From Isoetes taiwanensis (lineage: Eukaryota; Streptophyta; Lycopodiopsida; Isoetales; Isoetaceae), in assembly GCA_021234155.1 (NCBI GenBank), contig JAJEKV010000036.1, positions 6,597,079 through 6,661,078 on the forward strand: a DNA stretch of 64,000 bases, written 5' to 3'. Of the stretch, positions 13,701 through 24,090 are shown one piece after another (the first letter of the stretch is position 1; each line of letters opens with the position of its first letter). Under the pieces are notes generated by a model, which was not told the origin of the DNA, did no database searches, and saw nothing but the letters and a program-made list of their open reading frames with translations. The position numbers were made by a program, and so were the translations under genes.

Positions 13701-13917
13701 TTTCCATACGAGCTGATACCAACACATACTGTAAATAGTCATATGACTTATTGTGAGCGGTATATCATCATATAAAGTTGATTTCAAGAAATTTGTATAA
13801 ACTCAGCCAGTCGAGGAAAAAAAGCCACGTAAGTAAAAGCGAGGAAATTATACTAAATACTTGAGCTTAGGGTACAAAGAGTCATGATAAGACGATAATG
13901 AGAAATTCTAAAAAATC
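10790..13917 (+). repeat. Array unit 4
   Basis: Full-length copy, collinear with unit 2. At 12540-12740 it is nearly identical to unit 2 (about 7085-7285), including the insertion ACAAAAACCTTTTCTATAAG. That block is missing from units 1 and 3, so units 2 and 4 share a sub-lineage over this interval. Confidence 0.8.
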
Positions 13918-16665
13918 CAGCTGACCACTAGCCGCTGACAAAAGCCGACTAGCGGACTTCGTCTACGAGGTCAATCCCTTAGTAGTATTATCTGTCGCTT
14001 TAAGATCCATCATGGTGGCACTTGTATCCCAAACATCAAGTATTTAATATATATCTGGACTTGAAAGGCGTAAAGCGTCACGATCATTTTTTAAATAGTA
14101 ATATTTTTAAGCCATTAGACTTAAGAACAATTATACTCAAAGACAATCTTATGTTCATAAAATTAAGAAAGCCTACAGTCATATGCATGTATGGTCAAAG
14201 GCTTATTGTTCCAATCATTTTAAGCGGAGGAATAAACGGGATAAATAAAACTCACTACTACTTTTAAGAAAATCTTTAGTCCCCAAGCATTATTCGTTCC
14301 TTATTACCTGAAGCTTTGCTTCACACTTAAAAAGCTTCACCATTATATTGTGTGCACGATGTATAAGGGACCTTTCATTTTCAAGGCTTTAACATTGCCC
14401 TCAAAGGCTGTCACTATATGATAGAATAATAGACATACTTTGAAAGATGAAAGATAAGCCGCATTATCGAGTTAAAGAACAACTCTAATTTTAGTAGATC
14501 ATATATCGCATGTCTTGGTCTACTTGATCCCATTATAAGTAAATCTCGGAGCTTGAAAAAGAGAGCGATATTGCTTGATGTGTATCTTTTGATGTAGATA
14601 TCATAGAAAAACTTCTTCATTTGTAAAAGTGCGTCCATCATCAAATGCGAGTGTAAAATAGAAGCTTGGCATGTAGAACTTGTTTGCGCATGCGATGTAT
14701 GTTTCACAAATCGTTTCTTATTAAAACTAATAATTCCATAGCGAAAGAAAGACGAAAGGGAAGAGAGAAGCACGAATGCACTGCGGCCAAGCAATACTAC
14801 GTGCTTATGAAAATGGTAATGCTTAGCAAGGGCCAAAAAGGTACAATTGGCTTCGGTTCATCAAGTCACCATTTGTATCCCCTTTGCCCATTAGTTAGAA
14901 GAAGCAAGAAAAATGTTTGTCAAAATAAATTTGGAACTCAAACATGATGTATAAATCAAGTGAGCGAATGCAGGATCTTATCAAATGTATAGATCAAATG
15001 AGCGAGTAAATCTATCAAACTTGTTATTGCTAAAGCCTCTTTAGCATAGTAGAGCAAAAACTAGAAACTTGTACGATAGAAGCTCATACCAGCCTCACGA
15101 GATTCTAAAACGGATATGGCAAACCTTATTGCATGTCTTCATATATGCAGCATAAGAGCATGCGTCCTTACTATGGTCCAAACCCATGCGCCTCATGCAG
15201 AAAGGGCATTACAAAATTTATGCGATCCTGATAATGAGCATCCACGCTAAACTTTATCTTTGCCCTTTGCGGGGGCTTGGCTTATTATTGAAACGTGGTA
15301 TTTAAGAAAGCCTAACCTCCGGATGGAAATCTTTGAGTAGCTTCGGCTATGTCTCCCTAAACTAGCTTATACTCGCTGGCAGTAGTGGCAGCCTCAAGGC
15401 TTCTTTGGAGAAAAAGAGAGTTCAATGGTTGTTCAAGATGGATAATGCGAGAACCGCAGTGCATCACAATATGCAAGCGAGGCCCGGTCGCCCGTAGCTT
15501 GAGGCAATATCTTTGGCAGCTTGCTTCCCTCGGCCAAGCTTTGGATGCCAATGCCCTTGACGTATCAAAGGCAGCCGCAGCTGCTCAATACATACCGATA
15601 CATTGGAGCGAATTTGCATGATACTACATCGTACCCTTGCCCATGAAAAGAAACATGAGACTCATTGCTCCATTAAGCGCCGCGAGGGCATCATCGCCGA
15701 ATTAGAGGCAGGCCCGGATGGATTGGTGAAACCCACTTGCCAGGAGCGAGGAGAACTCACATCCCAATCTTTGCCATTAAGTCGTGAGGATAGATCATAC
15801 ACTTCAAAAGTTACCCGGCTATATGATCAAATTGAGGACGGCGCTATGCTGAGTTAGTGGGGCACAGCGGCCATTACATGTGACATTGAGCGGCGTCGTC
15901 ACAGTCTTTGGGATGTCTAACCGAGGAGGAGTTAGCGGACATGCGAGGTCGGTATGTCGCCGGACACCCTGCTTGACATGTATATATACATTGATGTATA
16001 CTTGTAAAGTTTGGCCCGGCATTCTTATTAACGCCGCGGCTTTTCCCTCGAAAACCCGCGCCAGGCGGGGTTTTAACGACGTGTAAGTTCTTCGCGCTCG
16101 CCAGGTCCAATAGAAGTAGGGTGGCCTCGATGGATGATAAAATCATTCTCATTCTATTTTTACTTTTGCAAAATGTAATGGGAGAAAGACAATATCTTCA
16201 TTTGCAAACTTTTAGGTAGCCAAAAATCGCTTTATTATGCCATAAAAGCAACGTACCTTTTTTGTCTTGTAAGGTGCCAAATTAAAAAGTTTGAGATGGC
16301 GTGCTATAAAAGTGCGTGTATTTCAAGGGAGGATAAAGAAAACACAAGATGGGCAACTATAACATGCAATACTTTTTACAACAAATGTTAGAAACATGCA
16401 TGCAAAATCTTTCAATTTAATTGGTATATGTCCATGAACAAAAGAAACCTTTTCTATAAGATGGGAGGCAATACCAGGGTAGATGGCTTGGTTAAGTTAC
16501 ACTGAAATTTTACACATCTACAAAATGCATCTATGCCGTAGTAGTCAGTTAATGGTAATGACTATCTCAACCTAATTTCGCTTGTATGTTATTAGCAGCT
16601 GCCATAGGAAGGCATGCTATGGGGTGTAACTTTTATGAAACTGGATCACGTTTTGCCGTGGAAGT
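13918..16665 (+). repeat. Array unit 5 (interrupted, terminal)
   Basis: Last copy. It is collinear up to about 15340, then a LINE 3' fragment (15345-16158) replaces about 260 bases of the unit. The unit resumes with CTTTTGCAAAATGTAATG and ends near 16665. The open minus-strand frame at 14414-14836 reads through a region whose counterparts in units 1, 2 and 4 give partly similar peptides with different shifts. Confidence 0.75.
15345..16158 (+). mobile_element. LINE 3' fragment in array unit 5
   Basis: A GC-richer block interrupting unit 5. Its right end, AACCCGCGCCAGGCGGGGTT then GGTCCAATAG, GGCCTCGATGGATGATAAAA and TCATTCTCATTCTAT (16143-16158), is the reverse-complement counterpart of the LINE end at 61634-61800. 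It is therefore a 5'-truncated plus-strand LINE with a short ATTCTC/ATTCT tail. Two overlapping open frames (15385-15621 and 15603-15857) cover the presumed C-terminal part but show no motif I can name. About 260 bases of the unit are missing at the site, so insertion came with a deletion. Confidence 0.6.
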
Positions 16666-17596
16666 GCTTGAGGAGATGGTGGGGTTATCTGATGGTATAA
16701 GGCATATGGTGGTTTTCTATTTTGTTATTAATGCTTATTTATTGGAAAATTGAGATAACAAACATTTGCCTTTCCCATAAGATTCTCTTTTCCAACATCC
16801 CACGAATAACAATTCATTTTTACTAAAATTTAATTAGCAAAATAATAGCCATTGGAATCAAAGCATTCAAGACGTGCCTACCATTTTACAAAGATAGTTA
16901 AATAGTTTTTAGACTTCCACTGGAAAGTTGGAATTTAGTATAAGTTCATGGAGAATTGCATTGACCCCAAATAAATGGAAATCTTTAAAGAATTATTAAG
17001 AGGAGAAATATTTACACTTAATATTTTACCAATGATTGATTCGAAACACACATACTTTGCTCCACGAATGGCTAGACCCTTCTGTTCAACTTCACCTTGC
17101 AAGGAACTAATGTTCGTGACTTAATAACAAGTGATGCATGCTGCAATTATTTCTATGCCTAGTAAAACCACATCTTATGATTTGACGAGAGAATTGGTCA
17201 AAATAATTAGTCGTGTAACAAAAGGCTAGGACTGAGACTGCAGATTGTGTACTTGCATGACTTCTAAGTAATGCCATATTTCTTTTCTTCAAAAGATTTT
17301 CAGGATTGAACTATAACATTGTTGAGATGATGGATAAACCTTATAAAATGTTTGATGTTTAACCTCAAAAACACAGTCTATAACGACTTAAACAACAACA
17401 ATGTTAATATTTTTTGTAAAAATAGAATGACATACAAGCCACTCTAACTAGTAAGTCCCGATTTGACACAAGATTAATTGTTAAAGTCTCCATCTTGTAA
17501 AGGTCAAGATGATCTTTGTCGTTTTTCTTCCAATTGTAAATGCTGCATTACTTTGTTTTGCTCCAAATCCGAGGTTGGATTTTGATTTGAACAGTT
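16666..17596. other. AT-rich stretch without a gene
   Basis: Unique-looking sequence with small frames only. No repeat or motif recognised. Confidence 0.5.
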
Positions 17597-17880
17597 TAAT
17601 TGTTGTCGGCTATGTTGAAAGCACTAAACAATGCTAATGTGCCTCCTAATCCATGTCCTAGCAGGGTTAGGCTGTAATATTTGCTTTACTCCTTCTAGAA
17701 ATTTTAAAGATCAAAACTCATAAGCACCAGCTCTGATGCAGTTTTCAATTACTTGAAGTTTTTCATCTAGAACGGCTTTAGACTGCCTTTTGCAAGCTTC
17801 AAAGTCATAAATTTTGCCAACTGCGCATTTTTTAGAAGCACTTGAGTGACCTCGAGTGCCATCATACTCATCAGCTAATT
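17597..17880 (-). pseudogene. Class 3 lipase-like relic (nucleophile lost)
   Basis: On the minus strand 17674 down to 17600 reads LTLLGHGLGGTLALFSAF, then NIADNN and a stop. This looks like the nucleophile elbow of class 3 (fungal-type) lipases, usually TGHSLGGALA, with the catalytic serine replaced by glycine. It is preceded by an acceptor-like ATTACAG (17680s). Further upstream (about 17715-17880) a separate minus-strand frame reads ADEYDGTRGHSSASKKCAVG and VLDEKLQVIENCIRAGAYEF, which looks coding but which I cannot place. The segments could be exons of one decayed gene. No downstream lipase motifs follow. The assignment rests on one motif. Confidence 0.35.
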
Positions 17881-18861
17881 TCTAACAGATTTGGGTCTGT
17901 AAGCCTCCACCGAAGTTGAGTTGTCCAAAAGTTGTGCTTGCTATATAACTCATACCTACTATGGCCATACATCTTCAACTGCAATTGGAGACGGCACAGA
18001 ACTATATAAGACAAAAGGAGCAAAAATGGACAACTGGAACTAAAGGAATGATGGATGACATGGAGAAAGGAAAACAAATAAGGGCAGCGGAATAATGAAT
18101 TAAATGAGATAAAAGAATCGAAGGGGCACATTGATTATAAGGTAGTTATAGCAACAATAAGGAGCATACCACATAAGAAAAATATATAAAATGAAATATA
18201 CCACATGCTCCACGCTTGTGCAGGCCCCCATCAATTCCATTGAGTTCCATTCTTGTGACCATGTTCCCCAGGGTTTCGTTTATGTAGATTAATAATTCAA
18301 ACCACACTCAAGGATAGGGTATTTTTCTAATAAGATAGGAGCCAACAAACTGAAAATTTGCATTCATGCTACGAGCACTTATGTTGAAGAGATTTTGCAT
18401 CAAGTCTTTGCATACCAAAATTTCAGAGCCCAAAAATCAAATCCAAATCCGACATTGCTCCAGGCCTAGAGAGGAAGGGAAAAGATTCAATAGGACCCAA
18501 AACTAAGATTGAAAAGGAATTGGAGGATTGATGATATACAAATTTGTTGGAGGATCTGGATTGATAATGTTGGATTCGCCACACCAATTAGAATGCACTA
18601 GCTAGAGCCAACTTAACTTAACTAAAAGTTTAGAGGAATAGAAATGGCCGCAAGGAAGATCTGTAAAATGCCAGCGATTTAGAACCAAATTCTTGTGGAG
18701 GCCGAAGTCGGATTTAGCTTTCTTGCTCTCCGATTGGATCACCGAGATCTTGTGCACATATCACGAACAACATGAAAATTGCTTTCGTATCGGTTTAGTG
18801 GGGAGAATTTGGATCCATGAATTTTTCTTGGCTAATAACATCCTGGAATCATTTCCATGAA
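17881..18861. other. AT-rich stretch without a recognised gene
   Basis: Contains a minus-strand open frame at 17871-18131 with serine- and phenylalanine-rich, low-information sequence. Nothing else stands out before the LINE tail. Confidence 0.4.
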
Positions 18862-21130
18862 GTAGAATAGAATAAAATAGATTTTTTAATGTCCATGAAG
18901 ACCAAGAGGCCATGGGACCTACACAATTGGCTTTAGTACAACCCATTCTCTTGGGATTAAAACCCACGCCTCGAAAAGGTTTTCAAAGGGAAAGCCCAGC
19001 GTTATTGATGATACTAGACCTTGAGAAGAAAGTATAAAGTGAGCGGTATTTACTAAGGGCTGATAGTTGAGAGGCGCCATCGATTGCTCAAGTATGTATA
19101 ATGCCAAGTCATATGCGGATGGGGCTCGCGAGGAGTTGTAGAAGCGTGGGATAAGATGTTAAAGTCAAATAGCGGTTCCCGACCATCTCAAAGCGGGACA
19201 TCTTAGCAATTATGGCTTTCATGCCCGATAACATGGCGGAAACATGTACATAATCTTCCGTTTCTCATGGCAATTCACGAGCTCCCACATCTACACAATC
19301 TACCATCCAGTAGCAATGGAACCCGTAATATGAATTGATGCAATAGCCTGAAGCTTTTCTTAGACCCGAAAGCAAAAGCCAATAAGCTTGTGGTCACAGT
19401 GCCAAAGTGGGATTTATATGTACATAATAATGACCACTTTTAGCAGTTCAAGATAAGCTGCATCTTACATCTTACGAAAAAAAGACCATCAGTTATTGTG
19501 CAAAAGCTCATGATCCGAACTAGCGGGCACCATCGATGATACGGTTACCTGAACCAATGAACGAAGCCGTTATAATTCTCTTTCCAACATCGGTATTTCA
19601 GCGGCCAGGGTCGGCCATGATAGTATGAGAAGAAGATTATCATCATCCATGGCGGTATCGCATTGATGCTGGTGATGGCATACATTGCCGGAAGTACGAA
19701 GAGGCCAAAAATCGATTATCTTGTAAAAAGAGAAAGGCATAGGGCGCCATTAGTTTTGACTCTGAGGTACGTAAGTGAGAAAGGGCTCGTTCCGAAACTC
19801 TCCCAAGAAACGCACTAATACTATTGGCAGCCTATGCTTGAAATATACAATAAAGAAAGCGAGGTTACCCGAAGGCAAAGCAGTAGGGGCTTTTCATTCC
19901 AATCGCGGATCTACGCTGAAAACGAATTGAACTGCATTGCATAGGTGCTCTCGACCCGGCGAGTCCACACACTTGGTAAAACATTGTTCCCCAAAGTGCG
20001 TTCTTCTGAGAATTCTACATCAAGATACTTGTAGCTATCTACAACCGGTAAAAGTGGCTTTTCATTTTAAAGTTGGAATAGTATCACGAGAACATTGAAC
20101 CACCGAGGGCTTGGTCTTTTGGAGATTAACATGCGGATAATGTTCTCACAAAAACATGCAAAGAGAACATATAAATGTTGTTGCATCTTAAGCGTGGATA
20201 GCCACTTATAAGAGAAACATCATCCGGCATACATCGGTTTGGCTGTGATATGATGTACTAAATGTGGGCCTCGCGTCACCATAGTGATCAAAGCCATCGG
20301 GGAATAAATTACTAATGCGCCAGCTGCTTATTAGCTATAATGGCTTTAAACTTACTGCGAGATTAATGAAACTTTCTGTGGTTTAGCTGGCTACAAGGCA
20401 TTTTCAAAACTCATACTTTCAAGCGTTTAAGCTAAAGTAACAAAATTCATCCCAAAAATTTACGTGATGTGGCCAATGGAAAATGCTGAAATTTAACATT
20501 GTTGCTTCAATTATTTTCTATTTTACTTTTCGTTTTCTTTGTGGAAGCTTATTCTAAACAATTAGAGCTATAGCTAAATCAGGCCTCAACTTATTCCATA
20601 GATCTTTAGAAGAAATTACTATCGTATATTGCTTACATAAACTAGAGCGATATTATTGGCTAAACTGAGTCCAGGAGTCGTTCCGAAGTTTCACTAGTTT
20701 AAGCAAAGCAATACAAAATTCCTCCTTGCCTAGCATTTGTGGCTAAAAGAGATCGAGAAGATAGTCACGGTAGCGAAAAAAGTTAAATGAGATATTATTT
20801 TTTTCTCAATTTTTCCATTTACTTTAAGCCAAAGTTTTTTTTTGAAAATATGTGAAATCGTAAAATGAAGTTAAGGTTTAAAGTTAGTTATTCCGTACAG
20901 CCATTCTTCGTTAGATCAATGCTTACAAACCAAAGGAGTGTAGAAGATAGGGACAACCCTATTGTGCTCAGTATTGTAGTGGTTTGAATCTTTTGGGATC
21001 TTCGGAAACTTAGAAAATACCCTTTCATCGGCGGATAAACTACATTTTGAAGGTCTTGTGGAACCAGAGGTACTTATGGCCATTTGTAGAAGAAACTCAT
21101 GATCTTGTATAAAAGTGATAAAATCCATAA
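18862..21130 (-). mobile_element. LINE fragment 1 (non-LTR retrotransposon)
   Basis: The minus-strand 3' end is at the left: ATTCTATTTTATTCTA-type tail (18862-18880) preceded by GGTCTTCATGGACATTAAAA. Reading leftward from the RT side, the degraded GCPLSP-type RT motif lies near 20930-20970 (GCPYLLHSFGL with stops after it). VNLQKTK is near 20120, and PVVDSYKYLDVEFS near 20010-20050 corresponds to the conserved YKYLGVEF box. The 5' part (endonuclease, RT fingers) is missing. Stops and frameshifts are frequent. It is collinear with the LINE at 39161-40860, about the same length, and like it lies on the minus strand. Confidence 0.7.
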
Positions 21131-21800
21131 AGAAAGCATATATAGGAGTCTTGTTTCAGTTCAGGCCCCAGCATTCAATAAGCATCGCAATGTAATCGCC
21201 GTCTGCCGTGGCCCGGCGGAATGGCTGCGCGCACGCCTGCGACAAATACACGATATCTGCGCCTTATGATGCCAAAGGCTGACGCTGCCGGTGATGCGGT
21301 TAGGGCTTAGAAAATATGGAATGACCATGATCATGGAAGTAATTTGAAGGTCATTCTTATCACACCGCTTGTGGTGTGCGGTATATGCGATAGCAAGTTT
21401 TGGCAATCCTTCCACTAGGTAATTTCGGGAGTAGGCTTATGAGTTATTTATTAAAAGTAGAAAGACAAGTAACGATTCGAGGATTTAATATGTAGCGCAT
21501 AATAGCGGGGGTTTTCTTTGTGAACATGCGCTTTTATTTAAGGTTTTCTGGATTCGTGATGTATTCAAATGGATGTACTAAATGGTACATCCCCAGGAGT
21601 GCACCATTACGAGCAGAGTGATTTTGGCTTTTTTGATAATTTGTACTTGATAGCTCCACAAACGAAGCGCTTTCTTTGTATATGGCGTTGCATAATGATT
21701 GAGCAGCATTGGTACAACAAAAGCCCTATTTTTGTGTGTGTGATGCATAATGGGCACATGAGAGACTTGAAGAGGCTGAAGAGGCATGTAATTCACGGTT
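21131..21800. other. Unassigned region with a GC-rich island
   Basis: Between 21165 and 21300 the base composition turns GC-rich and CpG-rich, unlike its neighbours. An open minus-strand frame (21161-21415) spans it but matches nothing I know. The remainder is AT-rich with overlapping opposite-strand frames at 21569-21847 that look fortuitous. Confidence 0.35.
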
Positions 21801-21807
21801 TCCGTAG

Positions 21808-22180
21808 GCAACACATTTCTTATCATAACTTTTGATCCGGAGCTCATTTTGAGATGATTTTTATTGCGTTGGAAATACTCTTTTGAGATCTTTTTTGATA
21901 GTGTATAATGTAGATATGGCTGGTTAAGTTATCTATGCTAAAAGCGGCAAATTTTCAGCGGGTTAGACACGTGGAAGAGTACATGTAGTGCTGATTTCAG
22001 CCAGGCAAACGCATTTCTTATCACTTAACTTTTGATCGAGGCTTTCATTTTAGATGAGTTTTTATTTGGATTTGGAAAGCTCTATCGAGAGATCGTTATG
22101 ATGGTGTACATGATATGGATATGTTTGGTTAAGTTATCTATGCTAAAACAACAATTTTTAGGCGGGTTTGGTAGGAATTT
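21808..22180 (+). repeat. Two tandem copies of a ~195-bp dispersed repeat
   Basis: Copy a begins near 21808 (CAACACATTTCTTATC) and copy b near 22003 (CAAACGCATTTCTTATCAC). Both continue CTTTTGATC, then TTGGAAA, GAGATC, a GATGGTGTA-like word, GGTTAAGTTATCTATGCTAAA and a GGCGGGTT-like end. A third, diverged copy lies at about 48292-48440. It resembles untranslated sequence of a dispersed retroelement, but that origin is a guess. Confidence 0.65.
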
Positions 22181-22816
22181 TTCACATCTACCGGTGATTA
22201 TCACAAGGGATTAGATTATTGGATATTGTTTATAGCTCGGTCAAATGGAAGCTTGTAAAAATTACCATGCATTTTAGATTTTGAAAGTTAAGCAGAATTC
22301 AAGGCTTAGCAAATTCCAAGGCCACAGATCCTTTGCTTGGCCGCTTCTTTCTTGAGAAGGTTTCCCACTTTGGTTTCTCCGCCGCAAAGAATACATGGAG
22401 GCCAAAAGGAGAACAGCATTAAATTCCAGTTAGAAAAATGTTTGTGTATGGGGTGTTTGACTTTATGACTTTGGAATAATGGGGATCAATGCACACTTTC
22501 TATCTTTATGGTAAGTTTTCTTTATGTTATTTGTTTTATTGTGATGAAATTCAAAGCTACGGTGATGAAATCCTCAAATGAATTCCTAGTTTTTTTCGGT
22601 TTTGAATTCTAAAATTATTTATTGTCACCTTAGGGATGGTCCACAAAGGCCACGAAGGGAACCAAAAATTCTTTGCAACCTGAGCCATTAACATCGAACA
22701 TATAAAATTAAATCCCCAACCGTATGACCTGACACATAACAACCGTTGACGTGGTAACACATAAAGCTACCGGTGGCCGTTAATTAATATAACCGTTTAG
22801 GTCAACCTGCGATTTA

Positions 22817-23146
22817 AATTAAAATCCCCTTAAACCCCTTTAGTTTGGGTGCATATTCCTACGAGTGACATAGAGGCGGCGAGAGCCCTCATAATTATGT
22901 ATTTTGCGTAATGCGAAATCAACACCATGCTCCATTAAAACTTGAAATCTTATAGTATTTTCTTGAGATCTTGTTATCTGATATAGCAAATTTTGTACTT
23001 GCATACCCCACAAGCTTGAGGAACTTTCACGTCTGATTAGATTAAGGAATAAGGGGTGAATATGCCTATCCAAGCAGCTCGTTGCGGGAGTCATTGCGTG
23101 TTAGATATGCACCAAACCCAGAAGGGTTTAAAGGGGGATTTTAATT
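22817..23146. mobile_element. Putative 330-bp terminal-inverted-repeat element
   Basis: The left end (22817-22855) reads AATTAAAATCCCCTTAAACC then CCTTTAGTTTGGGTGCATAT. The right end (23105-23146), reverse-complemented, reads AATTAAAATCCCCCTTTAAA then CCCTTCTGGGTTTGGTGCAT. That is about 40 bases of imperfect inverted repeat. The interior is AT-rich and has no transposase. Size and structure suggest a non-autonomous MITE-like element. I do not see a clean target-site duplication, so an accidental inverted duplication remains possible. Confidence 0.5.
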
Positions 23147-23931
23147 ATTGGTACGTCTAACAATTGGAGTGGTTTGTTTCCATAGTACTAGAAATATCTT
23201 TCTAAGGATCCATTATTACCTATCATATGGTCTTGGATATACAAAATCTCAATGCATGATTATTTTTTATATAGGGAAATGGTATCTGAGATACTATTTC
23301 ATTCGACGTAATGAGGAGGAGCCTCCCTCTCGACTCATGACCTTGAGGGGCCGAAGATCTCTTGGAGTGGTGGAATGGTGGACCAGGCACCATTCCCTAC
23401 AAAATAGAAATAGGGGAGTGGGTTTAGTTTTGATGATTTTACAATAGATCTAGCAAGAAAAGCACCTGCAGACACTTCTTGCAAGATTTGATGCCATTTA
23501 TGTAGAACATACGGTATTCTTGTAGATTTCGAGATGTGTTTGCTAGAAGTCCTATGACCCGTAAAATCTTGCTCGAAGTGCTTCTGGCTTCCTGCATTTG
23601 CTCAGATCTGTATTTGCTCGAATTTTCTTCCGCTTTTGCTCGAAGAACTCGTCTGCGACGGTTAATCTGGAGAACCCTAATAAAAACTAACATGGAGGAC
23701 TGGTAGTATAGAATGGAGGCACCTCTTCCTACTTACTCCCGATTAACAGATCTTTCGCCACTTAGCACACCAAAAATGCATGCGGCCACAAAACATGGCC
23801 CTTTGGCTGATAGCCTTTGTGAATATTCCTCATGGGACCTCCCGAACTTGCAAATATTGTTGCCTATGGCATTGAGGAAACCCATAGTGCCTTGAGAACT
23901 TGTTGTTGTTTATTCACGGACCAATTTTACC

Positions 23932-24090
23932 AAGTCAACTGGGGCCTTAGGATCGAAGTCGCCACAGGAGATGCCATGGGGTGGCTTAAGGAGCGTTCAA
24001 GAATTACTAGCACAGAAGTGACATGGAGTTATTTTTAAATGGCGTTTGCCATTATGCAAAGTATCATTTAATTAAAATTATAAAGAAGAT
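23932..24090 (+). mobile_element. Gypsy-like LTR, left part (split)
   Basis: About 23932-24090 matches the first part of the LTR at 29913-30090. Shared words include CACAGGARATGCCATGGGG, TTACTAGC/TTACTAAGC, ATGGCRTTTGC, GTATCATTTAATTAAAATTA and ATAAAG. Similarity stops near 24090 and resumes at 25683. Confidence 0.6.

Larger units (their letters stand above)
2336..16665 (+). repeat. Tandem array of five ~3.1 kb units
   Basis: The same ordered landmarks recur head-to-tail. CAGTGACCACTAGCC begins at 2336, 5353, 8514 and 10790, with a one-base variant at 13918. CTTTTGCAAAATGTAATG recurs near 3778, 6968, 9303, 12405 and 16163. Spacing is 3017, 3161, 2276 and 3128 bases, so the unit is about 3.1 kb with one short copy. 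Units share only scattered open frames, none conserved across all five, and many small indels separate them. I see no LTR, RT, transposase or rRNA in the unit. It could be a complex satellite, a segmental tandem duplication or a relic of a repeat-bearing element. The array ends near 16665 inside the fifth copy. Confidence 0.9.

Noticed and set aside
15874-16152. Opposed open frames over the block in unit 5, first suspected to be a solo LTR
   Set aside because: The right end matches the LINE 3' ends elsewhere in reverse, so a LINE explains it better than an LTR.
2336-16665. CRISPR-like or rDNA array
   Set aside because: Units are ~3.1 kb without short spacer-repeat structure, and I see no rRNA landmarks; this is tandem duplication of complex DNA.
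21569-21847. Overlapping open frames on both strands
   Set aside because: Mutually overlapping, no motif, and partly within a non-coding dispersed repeat.
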